Shown here in pieces: positions 9,006-16,625 of a stretch of DNA of 64,000 bases. The notes under the pieces were generated by a model, which saw only the letters and a program-made list of their open reading frames with translations, was not told the origin of the DNA and made no database searches. The DNA lies in the NCBI RefSeq assembly GCF_007741495.1, contig NZ_CP036262.1:3286001-3350000 (forward strand). The letters are read 5' to 3'. The position numbers and the translations under genes are program-made. This DNA comes from Roseimaritima multifibrata (GTDB lineage: Bacteria; Planctomycetota; Planctomycetia; Pirellulales; Pirellulaceae). Within the stretch, counting starts at the first letter, position 1. Each line of letters starts with the position of its first letter.

Positions 9006-10613
9006 ATGAGTTCAATGAAACCTTTTCTAAATCGAATCATCCCGCTCTTACTATTTCTCTCAATTTGTTTGACAGGAAATCTAAAGGCGGAGGACTTGCC
9101 GTTTCTGGAACCGCCGCAGTACATCGGTCCCGCCAAGGCGTTGCAGTCTGTGACGAATCGGGCCTTCGCGGGAATTCCAAGCCTCGCCGTTTCAAACGGC
9201 GGGCGGCTTTGGGCGACGTGGTATGCCGGCAAGACACCAGGCGAGGACCAGAACAACTACGTCGTCCTTAGCACCAGCGGGGACGGCGGGGCCACATGGA
9301 AGGAAGTGCTTGTGGTCGATCCAGATGAAGCGGGGCCGGTTCGTGCCTATGATCCGGAATTGTGGATTGCACCGGATGGAAAATTACGGCTCGTCTGGGC
9401 GCAAGCGGTGGGACACCTGGGAGACATAGCCGGAGTTTGGTTTTTGGAAATCGAAGATCCCGACGCAGCACAACCACGCTTCGGCAAACCGAAGCGGATT
9501 ACCGACGGTGTCATGATGTGCAAACCACTGGTCCTGTCGACTGGCGAATGGGCATTGCCGGCTTCGACCTGGCGCGCGACCGATGAAAGCGCTCGGATGA
9601 TTGTCTCGGCCGATCAGGGCAAAACATGGACGCGTCGGGGCGGTTGTAATGTCCCTAAGAACGTTCGAGCGTTCGACGAACACATGTTTATCGAGCGGCG
9701 TGACAAATCGATCTGGCTGCTTGTCCGCACGAAATACGGAATCGGCGAGAGCGTCTCCACCGATCGGGGAAAAACGTGGCCTGAACTGACTCCCTCGACG
9801 ATCGCTCATCCCAGCGCTCGCTTTTTCATCCGGCGGCTCGCGTCGGGCAATCTTCTGCTGGTCAAACACGGCCCTATCGACAAGAAAACAGGCCGCTCGC
9901 ATTTGCTGGCCTTTGTTTCCAAGGACGATGGCAAGACTTGGTCCGGCGGACTGATGCTCGATGAACGAGCAGGCGTCTCTTACCCGGACGGACAACAGGA
10001 CGCCGACGGCGTTATCCACATCATCTACGATTACAATCGCACCAGCGACCGGCAGATCCTCTTTGCCAGTTTCCGTGAAGAAGATGCCGCTGCCGGCAAA
10101 GCTGTCACGGACTCGGTGAAATTGCGTCAACTGGTCAGCCAAGCGTCCGGCGGGCTGGAACGCAAGAAGGGAACGCCGTCTCCGGTCAAGAAACATAAAG
10201 ACGGCAAAGCACTCAAGATTGAACCGGCGGGCGCACTCGCCATCGACGACGTTGCTGTCCATTCGTTCGATGTTGGCGCGACGCTGTTTACGGACCGAGG
10301 CTACACGATCGCGGAACGCCCCAAGGCCCTCGAAGGCACAGACTTTCTTCGCGTCCCGTTGGAAGGAAAGAAGGCGGTGCGTTGCGTGCGTGCCGGGATG
10401 GTCTATTTCTTAAGCCCAGAGCCCGGTCGAAACGGGGACAGCCAAAGCCAAGTATTGCTCGATCAAGGATTTGAAAAGGTTGCGTTGCCAGAGACGCGCC
10501 TATTCGATCCCAATCGTTCGGCAAATTATTGCACCCTTTATCAAAAGCAATGCAAAAAATCGGAGTCGATCGAATTCGGCAAATGGGCGGTCCCCGTCTT
10601 TTTTAGAAAGTAA
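9006..10613 (+). CDS. Secreted BNR/Asp-box sialidase-like protein
   Basis: The 535-residue protein has a signal peptide (PLLLFLSICLTGNLKAED) and a six-bladed propeller signature. Four Asp-box motifs of the form SxDxGxTW are visible near residues 90, 200, 250 and 304 (for example SADQGKTW and SKDDGKTW). The start is supported by GAGGA ten bases upstream. Members of this family include exo-alpha-sialidases but also other glycosidases and lyases, and many planctomycete members have unproven activity. The last ~150 residues (SVKLRQLVS onwards) lie beyond the propeller and are not recognised. The gene ends 3 bases before the TctC-TctB fusion gene, so the two are almost certainly coupled. This links extracellular glycan processing to uptake. 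Confidence 0.85.
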   Translation: MSSMKPFLNRIIPLLLFLSICLTGNLKAEDLPFLEPPQYIGPAKALQSVTNRAFAGIPSLAVSNGGRLWATWYAGKTPGEDQNNYVVLSTSGDGGATWKEVLVVDPDEAGPVRAYDPELWIAPDGKLRLVWAQAVGHLGDIAGVWFLEIEDPDAAQPRFGKPKRITDGVMMCKPLVLSTGEWALPASTWRATDESARMIVSADQGKTWTRRGGCNVPKNVRAFDEHMFIERRDKSIWLLVRTKYGIGESVSTDRGKTWPELTPSTIAHPSARFFIRRLASGNLLLVKHGPIDKKTGRSHLLAFVSKDDGKTWSGGLMLDERAGVSYPDGQQDADGVIHIIYDYNRTSDRQILFASFREEDAAAGKAVTDSVKLRQLVSQASGGLERKKGTPSPVKKHKDGKALKIEPAGALAIDDVAVHSFDVGATLFTDRGYTIAERPKALEGTDFLRVPLEGKKAVRCVRAGMVYFLSPEPGRNGDSQSQVLLDQGFEKVALPETRLFDPNRSANYCTLYQKQCKKSESIEFGKWAVPVFFRK

Positions 10614-10616
10614 CCA

Positions 10617-11960
10617 ATGGCGATGAATGCACGGTTGGAAAGACGCATGCTCCCTGCTGTTTTTCGGTTGCTCTGGATCGCGGCGCTGGCCTGCCTAGTC
10701 GCGGGATGTCATTCCGACGCAGAGTTTCCCTCGCGGCCGGTCACCTTGATCTGTCCCTGGTCTGCAGGTGGCGGAACCGACCGGTTAGCGCGTCAGGTGG
10801 CGGTTTTGCTGGAAGGGGAACTTGGTGTGCCGGTCAACGTGGTTAATGCAACCGGCGGCGGAGGCGTGACCGGGCACACCCGTGGTGCGGTGGCGAGTCC
10901 CGATGGCTACACCCTGACCATTGGGACGGTCGAACTGAACATGCTGCATCACCGCGGGCTTAGTGCAGTCCGACCGGCCGATTTCGAACCCCTTGGATTA
11001 CTGAATCAGGATAGCGCCGCGATTTTCGTGCGTGCAGATTCCAACTGGATGTCCCTGGCCGATCTGGAACAATCGATCGCTGCGGCGCAGCGTCCTCTGA
11101 AGGCGTCGGGTACCGCGGCGGGAGGCATCTGGCATGTCGCCATGATCGGCTGGTTGGCAATGCGGGACCTGCCAACCGATAAGGTCACGTGGATCTCGAT
11201 CAATGGCGCGGCACCGTCACTGCAGGAACTGATGGCGGAAGGGATCGATTTGGTATCCTGCTCGCTTCCGGAGGCAAAGCCACTGCTGGAAGCCGGCGAA
11301 ATCCGCTGTCTGGGGGTGATGTCCCCACAGCGTTTGCCGGCGTCACCGGAGATACCAACGTTCGCCGAACAGGGGATCGACTGGAGTCTTGGAAGCTGGC
11401 GCGGCTTGTTATATCCCAAAGGGGTGCCCCCCGATCGCCTGGCAACGATGCGGACCGCTGTAAGAAATGTTTCACGCAGCGATGAATTCACGCGGTTCAT
11501 GCAACAGTCCGGTTTTCATATCAGCCTTGCGGAGCCAGATGTCTTCACCGAATTGATGGATTCGACGGATCGTCGTTTTGGCGAAACGTTAAGCACCCCG
11601 GTGTTTGCCGAGGCAAATCGTGCCGCTGTCGGAGCATGGTTTTTTCCCGGACTATTAGGCGTGCTGGCGCTGCTCGTTGTCGTATCTGGATTCAAAAGTA
11701 TCGGGTCTGCGGATTCAGGCGGCGTCGCAAGGAAAGGACCGATCATTTGGGTCGTTGTCGGGGTGCTGGCTTTTGTATGGCTCAGTCCGGTTGTGGGTTA
11801 CTTAATCGCCACGGGGATTCTGCTGTTCGGTTTGATGTTCGCGTTTCGGGCTGGTCGCCGGACTGCGGCCGTGGTGACGCTGGTCGCCCCGCCGCTGCTC
11901 TACCAGATTTTCTCTGGGTTTCTCGGCGTCCCTCTGCCCTGGGGATGGCTCGGCTGGTGA
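10617..11960 (+). CDS. Tripartite tricarboxylate transporter: fused TctC (substrate-binding) and TctB (small membrane) protein
   Basis: The 447-residue protein has a lipoprotein-type signal (LACLVAGC). A Bug/TctC substrate-binding domain follows at about residues 30-325, with FPSRPVTLICPWSAGGGTD near the start and the VNVVNATGGGGVTG segment. After residue 335 come four predicted membrane helices (about 339-358, 374-391, 394-413 and 421-440). Their arrangement and the ending GVPLPWGWL match TctB, normally a separate ~150-residue protein. A free TctC ends near residue 325, so this is a fusion. It would tether the binding protein to the membrane subunit and make the usual diffusible binding protein unnecessary. 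It lies between the sialidase-like gene and tctA. Confidence 0.85.
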   Translation: MAMNARLERRMLPAVFRLLWIAALACLVAGCHSDAEFPSRPVTLICPWSAGGGTDRLARQVAVLLEGELGVPVNVVNATGGGGVTGHTRGAVASPDGYTLTIGTVELNMLHHRGLSAVRPADFEPLGLLNQDSAAIFVRADSNWMSLADLEQSIAAAQRPLKASGTAAGGIWHVAMIGWLAMRDLPTDKVTWISINGAAPSLQELMAEGIDLVSCSLPEAKPLLEAGEIRCLGVMSPQRLPASPEIPTFAEQGIDWSLGSWRGLLYPKGVPPDRLATMRTAVRNVSRSDEFTRFMQQSGFHISLAEPDVFTELMDSTDRRFGETLSTPVFAEANRAAVGAWFFPGLLGVLALLVVVSGFKSIGSADSGGVARKGPIIWVVVGVLAFVWLSPVVGYLIATGILLFGLMFAFRAGRRTAAVVTLVAPPLLYQIFSGFLGVPLPWGWLGW

Positions 11961-12006
11961 TGCCGGGCGGGATGAATCCATGAACGATCGAACGTTGTGT
12001 CGTAAA

Positions 12007-12063
12007 ATGAAGCCGATAGACTTTTTAATCTGGGCGCTCTGCCTGGGAATGATCAGGAAATGA
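12007..12063 (+). CDS. Possible 18-residue leader peptide overlapping the tctA start
   Basis: The mini-ORF encodes MKPIDFLIWALCLGMIRK, mostly one hydrophobic segment. Its TGA stop overlaps the ATG of tctA (12060-12063), an arrangement typical of translational coupling. There is no clear ribosome site and nothing to compare with, so it may be chance or a remnant. Confidence 0.25.
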   Translation: MKPIDFLIWALCLGMIRK

Positions 12064-13610
12064 GCGAAGAGTTTCTCCAAGCGTTGAGCGACGTACTCGG
12101 ACGTTGGGACATCTGGTTGATCGTCCTCGCGTCGGCGGTCTACGGCATCTTCGTCGGCGCGATTCCGGGGCTTACGGCAACGATGGCGGTGGCCCTGTTT
12201 GTCCCCATCGCCTATTGGATGGATCCGGTCGCGGCGCTGGCAGCGATTGTCACGATGGTGGCATGCGCGATTTTCTCCGGGGACCTGCCAACGGTTCTAC
12301 TCCGCATCCCGGGGACTCCGGCATCGGCAGCCTATGCGGACGACGCGTATGCGTTTTCCAAGCGGGGAGAAAGTGAGCGTGTCCTCGGGCTGACGCTGCT
12401 GTGTAGCGCGTTCGGTGGTCTTGTGGGAGCGGTCGTGATGATGCTGGTGGGCCGCCAGTTGGCGCGGGTCGCCAGTTGGTTTTCCGTTACGGAGTATTTC
12501 TGGCTCTACCTAGTTGGCTTGGCCTGCGCGGTGCTTGTCGCCCATGGTCCGAAGAGTAAAGCCCTTTTGAGCCTGCTGCTAGGACTGTTCTTTTCCACCA
12601 TCGGTCTCAGTGCGGCGCACATGGAACCTCGTTTCACCTTCGGCATTCCGTCACTGTATCAGGGGATCTCTTTCATTCCGGCAATGATCGGATTGTTCGG
12701 TCTGTCCGAAGTGTTGCTGATCCTGTCCAAAGGGGACGTTCGCAGTCTGTCCGCAACCAATCCGTCGCATCCGCGGCGCCGTTGGACTGCAGTACTTGCG
12801 TCCACGTTTCGTGAATTCGGCGATCGCTTCCGCCACCACAAGGCAGGCACGGCGCGGTCCAGCCTGCTTGGCATTCTCGTTGGCATGCTTCCCGGCGCGG
12901 GCGCCGATATCGCCTCGTGGGTGTCATTCGCCGCATCGAAAAGAGCCGCCTCCAGCAAGGATCTTACCGAGACTGAAACAGAGGCTCTGCATAGCATCGG
13001 TGACGCGACTACGGCGAACAATGCGGCTCTGGCGGGGAGTTGGATTCCGACGCTTGTGTTCGGGATTCCTGGGGATTCAATTACCGCGATCGTGATCGGG
13101 GTGCTGATGATGAAAAATGTGACCCCCGGTCCTCAAATCTTTGACGAGCAAAGCTCTCTCGTCTTTTCGATTTATCTGATCTTCTTTTTGGCGAATCTGA
13201 TGTTGATTCCCGTTGGCTTTTTGGCGATACGGTTAAGCGGCAATATTTTAAGCATCCCCCGAGCGATTTTGTTTCCGATGATCATCGTGTTTTGCATCAC
13301 GGGTTCGTTTGCGCTTAACGGCAGTTCCTTCGATGTTATCACGATGCTGATGATGGGACTGATCGGGTTTCTGCTAACCCGTCGAGGTTTCCCGCTTGGT
13401 CCTGTCGTTCTCGGGATCATTCTGGGAGGTCCCCTCGAAGAGCGATTCGTGCAATCGCTTACCGCATCCGAAGGGAGCCCCCTCGGGCTCGTCAGTCGAC
13501 CGCTTTCAATGGTGCTGGCGTTCGTTTTCGTTGGATTTGTGGTTGCGATTTGGAGCTCCTCGCGGCAAGAGCGTCAACGCGACTCCGATACTGGTCTTCC
13601 CCCTTCGTGA
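12060..13610 (+). CDS. Tripartite tricarboxylate transporter large permease TctA
   Basis: The 516-residue polytopic protein is typical of TctA in length and pattern, with about 11-12 hydrophobic helices. Family motifs are present: GAIPGLTATM near residue 32, the GDLPTVLLRIPGTPASA region near residue 75, and GILVGMLPGAGADIASWVSF and GIPGDSITA in the second half, which form the two-fold substrate pathway. TctA uses an ion gradient to import a carboxylate delivered by TctC. ATG 12060 is preceded at 2-3 bases by AGGAA and overlaps the end of a tiny ORF. The 99-base spacing from the fused TctC-TctB gene suggests one operon. The substrate is unknown; sugar acids or other carboxylates are plausible given the aldolase and sialidase-like neighbours. 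Confidence 0.95.
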   Translation: MSEEFLQALSDVLGRWDIWLIVLASAVYGIFVGAIPGLTATMAVALFVPIAYWMDPVAALAAIVTMVACAIFSGDLPTVLLRIPGTPASAAYADDAYAFSKRGESERVLGLTLLCSAFGGLVGAVVMMLVGRQLARVASWFSVTEYFWLYLVGLACAVLVAHGPKSKALLSLLLGLFFSTIGLSAAHMEPRFTFGIPSLYQGISFIPAMIGLFGLSEVLLILSKGDVRSLSATNPSHPRRRWTAVLASTFREFGDRFRHHKAGTARSSLLGILVGMLPGAGADIASWVSFAASKRAASSKDLTETETEALHSIGDATTANNAALAGSWIPTLVFGIPGDSITAIVIGVLMMKNVTPGPQIFDEQSSLVFSIYLIFFLANLMLIPVGFLAIRLSGNILSIPRAILFPMIIVFCITGSFALNGSSFDVITMLMMGLIGFLLTRRGFPLGPVVLGIILGGPLEERFVQSLTASEGSPLGLVSRPLSMVLAFVFVGFVVAIWSSSRQERQRDSDTGLPPS

Positions 13611-13982
13611 TGTGTCGTTTTCGAAACCATAACCCGCTGCCGGTTTAGTGATGGTCGTCTTTCGCTCGGGACCTGAACTTTATAGGTGACGATTTATAGC
13701 GTCGCCCCTTCGGGCCCGCATCCTACTTGAAGAGTTCCGTTTCCGGGTTCGCCCCGGCGGGCGCACGACTGGCAGTTATCCACATGCGCGATCGAAATGC
13801 GTTTCTTCGCCAGCCCGTAACGGGCCGGCGCACCATCAAGACGCAACTTCAAAAATCACGCGTCGGGTCACCGATTTCAATGCATCAAATAGGAACATCA
13901 GACGTGTCTATTTGAGTCATTCCGGAACGAGATCGGACGACCAACGGCCGCACAGTACGCGTAACTCAATGGACCCTTTCCC
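13611..13982. other. Intergenic region between convergent tctA and glycerophosphodiesterase genes
   Basis: No gene is seen. Most of the stretch (about 13705-13815) is a copy of the dispersed repeat. No canonical hairpin-plus-T terminator was found. Confidence 0.6.
13705..13815 (-). repeat. Dispersed intergenic repeat, copy 2
   Basis: Read on the minus strand, this stretch shares GAAACGCATTTCGAT, then a CTGCCAGT block, then CCGGAAACGGAACTCTTC with the copy at 39222-39320, in the same order and at nearly the same spacing. Both copies lie in intergenic DNA. Confidence 0.7.
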
Positions 13983-14798
13983 TTACTTCTTGCTTTCGAT
14001 GTACTCTTGAACCTGTACCGGGACGTCGGTGCAAATGGCGTCCACGCCTAGGCCAAGCCCGAGGAAATAGTCGCCAAGGTTGTGACCCGGCCAGCCGGTT
14101 ACAGTGAAACCCTGCTTCTGGGCTTGTTGGACGGCAAGGCGAGTGGTGCCTTCCATTTTAGCGGCGATTCGCTTGGATCCGATGGCCTTCGCCGCTTCCA
14201 TCAGTTCGGGAGTCAGGGGGCCGCCCTTGATAAGCATGATGTCTGCTTCGGGATCGAGCTGTTTGATGGCTTTTAACGGGCGTTGATCAAACGAGGTGAA
14301 GATGTAGGTCGAACCATCGGGAACGAAGGCGGTGACAGCCTGGTGTAGTTTTGCCACGTAATCTTGGATGCGTGAATCGGAATAAAGATCTTTGTTGCTG
14401 GTCTTCATTTCGAATTCCACATACATGCCAGGTTTATCCTTCAGGTAGTCCAGCAGGGTATCTAAAAACAACAGCGGTTCATTTTGTTTTTTGGATCGGA
14501 TTTTTTTGGCTTCTTCTGCGGTCAGATGTTCCACGGGCCCACTGCCTTGGTGCGTGCGATCTAGCGAATCATCATGCAACACGACCAGTTCCCCGTCGCT
14601 TGTCATTCGCACGTCCAATTCATAACCTCGGATCCCTTTCTCGTAGCTGCTCTTAAAAGCGAAGAAGGTGTTTTCCTCGAATTCATGTGCTCCTCCGCGA
14701 TGTGCAAAATGGAAGGGCTTCTTCTCGTCTGCATTCGACTGCGGTACCCAGACGAAAAGTGGAAGACTGAGCAGAAAAATTGATTTGAGTGAGTTCAT
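13983..14798 (-). CDS. Secreted glycerophosphodiester phosphodiesterase
   Basis: The 271-residue protein carries the GDPD hallmarks: FAHRGG (His33, Arg34), the FEENT segment, the YELDVRMTSDGELVVLHDD block with Glu/Asp metal ligands and the catalytic His, and the late VTGWPGHN segment. An N-terminal hydrophobic stretch (SIFLLSLPLFVWV) indicates export. The family hydrolyses deacylated glycerophospholipids to glycerol-3-phosphate and an alcohol. Length is normal for a UgpQ-type enzyme. It is convergent with tctA and stands alone between two gaps. The ribosome site is weak. Confidence 0.93.
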   Translation of the reverse strand: MNSLKSIFLLSLPLFVWVPQSNADEKKPFHFAHRGGAHEFEENTFFAFKSSYEKGIRGYELDVRMTSDGELVVLHDDSLDRTHQGSGPVEHLTAEEAKKIRSKKQNEPLLFLDTLLDYLKDKPGMYVEFEMKTSNKDLYSDSRIQDYVAKLHQAVTAFVPDGSTYIFTSFDQRPLKAIKQLDPEADIMLIKGGPLTPELMEAAKAIGSKRIAAKMEGTTRLAVQQAQKQGFTVTGWPGHNLGDYFLGLGLGVDAICTDVPVQVQEYIESKK

Positions 14799-15188
14799 GA
14801 GATTGCTAGTGACTTCGGTATGGAGTGAATTTGCGAAGACATAATTCTAAACGCAATTGGGGCGGCTGAACAACGAAAAGTCGTTCGCGCAAAAGAGCGG
14901 CGATGGGAATGCCGTGGGCGGTAAGGCGGATGGGGCCCAAATCATCCAAGTCTTTTTCCGAATTGCCAGCCTTGGCAGCAAGTCATCAGCGGCGGTCACT
15001 TTGTAAAGCAGAATATCCCGCGGTTTGAGTGAGCATCACCGGGCCACTGAACCGGGTAAGCTTGTGGAGCGTTCCCGGGGAAAAGTTTTAGAAGCTGTGA
15101 TGTTCGGCGCGTCTTCTGCTGCGGACACCTTCCTTGTCTGAACGATTTGTCAGTGAAGGCGCGATGTCGCAGCAAAATGCGAATCAGG
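14799..15188. other. 390-bp gap with no recognised gene
   Basis: It lies between the DUF1501 stop and the glycerophosphodiesterase start on the minus strand, so it should hold the promoter of the latter. No convincing promoter, repeat or RNA gene was seen. Confidence 0.5.
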
Positions 15189-16625
15189 TCAGGATGCGAC
15201 GATCTGCTTGTAGGCGCGGCCCTCGTTTTGATCGATCCGTTCCGGGCGACCTTTGTGAGAATAAACCAATTGTTTATGGTCGACGCCCATCAAATGCAGG
15301 ATGGTGGAATGAATGTCGTGGACATGCAGGCGATCTTCTACTGCATGCAGTCCCAGGTCATCCGTCGTTCCGTAGGCTTGCCCACCTTGGACTCCACCGC
15401 CGGCCATCCACATCGTGAAACCTGTTGGATTGTGGTCGCGTCCATTTCCTTTTTCGCTCATCGGTGTGCGACCGAATTCGCCTCCCCACACGACCAGTGT
15501 TTGATCCAGCAGACCACGTTGCTTCAGGTCCTGAAGGAGTCCTGCAACAGGTAGATCCATGCCACCGCACATCTTCGAGTGATTCCCTTCGATATTGGAG
15601 TGAGCATCCCATTTGCTACCCGCTCCGTGGTAACACTGGACAAATCGCACTCCACGTTCGACCAGTCGACGTGCCATTAACAAGTTGCGTCCATACCCTT
15701 CTGTCTTCTTATCATCGATACCGTACAACTTGTGCGTCTCGGCGGATTCTTGCGACAGGTCGACTGCTTCGGGAGCATGCGACTGCATTTTGAATGCGAG
15801 TTCAAAACTGCGGATACGGGCGTCCAGATCCGAGTTGTCCTCCCGTGATTCGGCGTGCTCACGGTTCAGACGCGAAAGCAAATCAAGTTCTTTCCGCTGC
15901 TGCGCTGTCGCGATATTCTTGGGAGGTACCAAGTCTGCGAACGGAGCCCCTTTTCGCTGCATCGTGGTCCCTTGATAGATCGCTGGCATGAAACCGGTAC
16001 CCCAGTTTCGAGCCCCATTGATCACACGGCCACTCCCTTCTTGCATCACAACGAAGGCAGGCAGGTTTTCGTTTTCGGTACCAAGTCCATATGTCACCCA
16101 ACTGCCGAGCGATGGTCGTCCGGCGAACTGAGTTCCTGTGTTCATTTGGCAGATCCCGCCAGAATGGTTAATACCATTGGTCCAACAGGAGCGGATGACG
16201 GCAAGTTCGTCGGCCATCTTTGCAGTGTGAGGCAGCCAATCGGACATCCACAGCCCACCCTCTCCATGCTGTTTCCATTTTCGTTTTGTCGCCATGATCG
16301 GTGAATCGAATTCGCCCATCGCCGTGATCACGCGACCAAAACTTTCAGGTATCGGTTCCCCGGCCAATTTGTCGAGTGCGGGTTTGGGATCGAACAAGTC
16401 CAGATGACTTGGGCCCCCATCCATGAACAGGAAGATTACGCTCTTCGCTTTTCCAGGATGATGCGTCAACTTGGCAGACAATGGTGATTTTGGCGACGAT
16501 GTCGCGGCGTTTGCTTCGCCATTTTGCAACATGCCCGCCAAGGCCAACGCACCGAAACCTCCACCAGCCTTTAAGAGCATCTCTCGACGAGAGACAACAT
16601 CGCGGCGTTCTTGATCAATCGACAT
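15189..16625 (-). CDS. DUF1501 family protein, Tat-exported
   Basis: The 478-residue protein has a twin-arginine leader (SRREMLLKAGGGFGALALAG). The DUF1501 hallmarks follow: FLFMDGGPSHLDLFDPKP near residue 65, WGGEFGRTP in the second half, and the terminal ILHLMGVDH segment. The fold is related to alkaline phosphatase/sulfatase, but the sulfatase Cys motif is absent and activity is unproven. It overlaps the upstream PSD1 gene by 11 bases and has GAGGTGA in front of ATG 16625, so the two are translated from one message. DUF1501 and PSD1 genes are habitual neighbours in planctomycetes. Confidence 0.95.
   Translation of the reverse strand: MSIDQERRDVVSRREMLLKAGGGFGALALAGMLQNGEANAATSSPKSPLSAKLTHHPGKAKSVIFLFMDGGPSHLDLFDPKPALDKLAGEPIPESFGRVITAMGEFDSPIMATKRKWKQHGEGGLWMSDWLPHTAKMADELAVIRSCWTNGINHSGGICQMNTGTQFAGRPSLGSWVTYGLGTENENLPAFVVMQEGSGRVINGARNWGTGFMPAIYQGTTMQRKGAPFADLVPPKNIATAQQRKELDLLSRLNREHAESREDNSDLDARIRSFELAFKMQSHAPEAVDLSQESAETHKLYGIDDKKTEGYGRNLLMARRLVERGVRFVQCYHGAGSKWDAHSNIEGNHSKMCGGMDLPVAGLLQDLKQRGLLDQTLVVWGGEFGRTPMSEKGNGRDHNPTGFTMWMAGGGVQGGQAYGTTDDLGLHAVEDRLHVHDIHSTILHLMGVDHKQLVYSHKGRPERIDQNEGRAYKQIVAS

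Noticed and set aside
9384-10262. A 292-codon open frame antisense to the sialidase-like gene
   Set aside because: It mirrors codon bias of the real gene, has no family motif, and the plus-strand frame has clear Asp boxes and a signal peptide.
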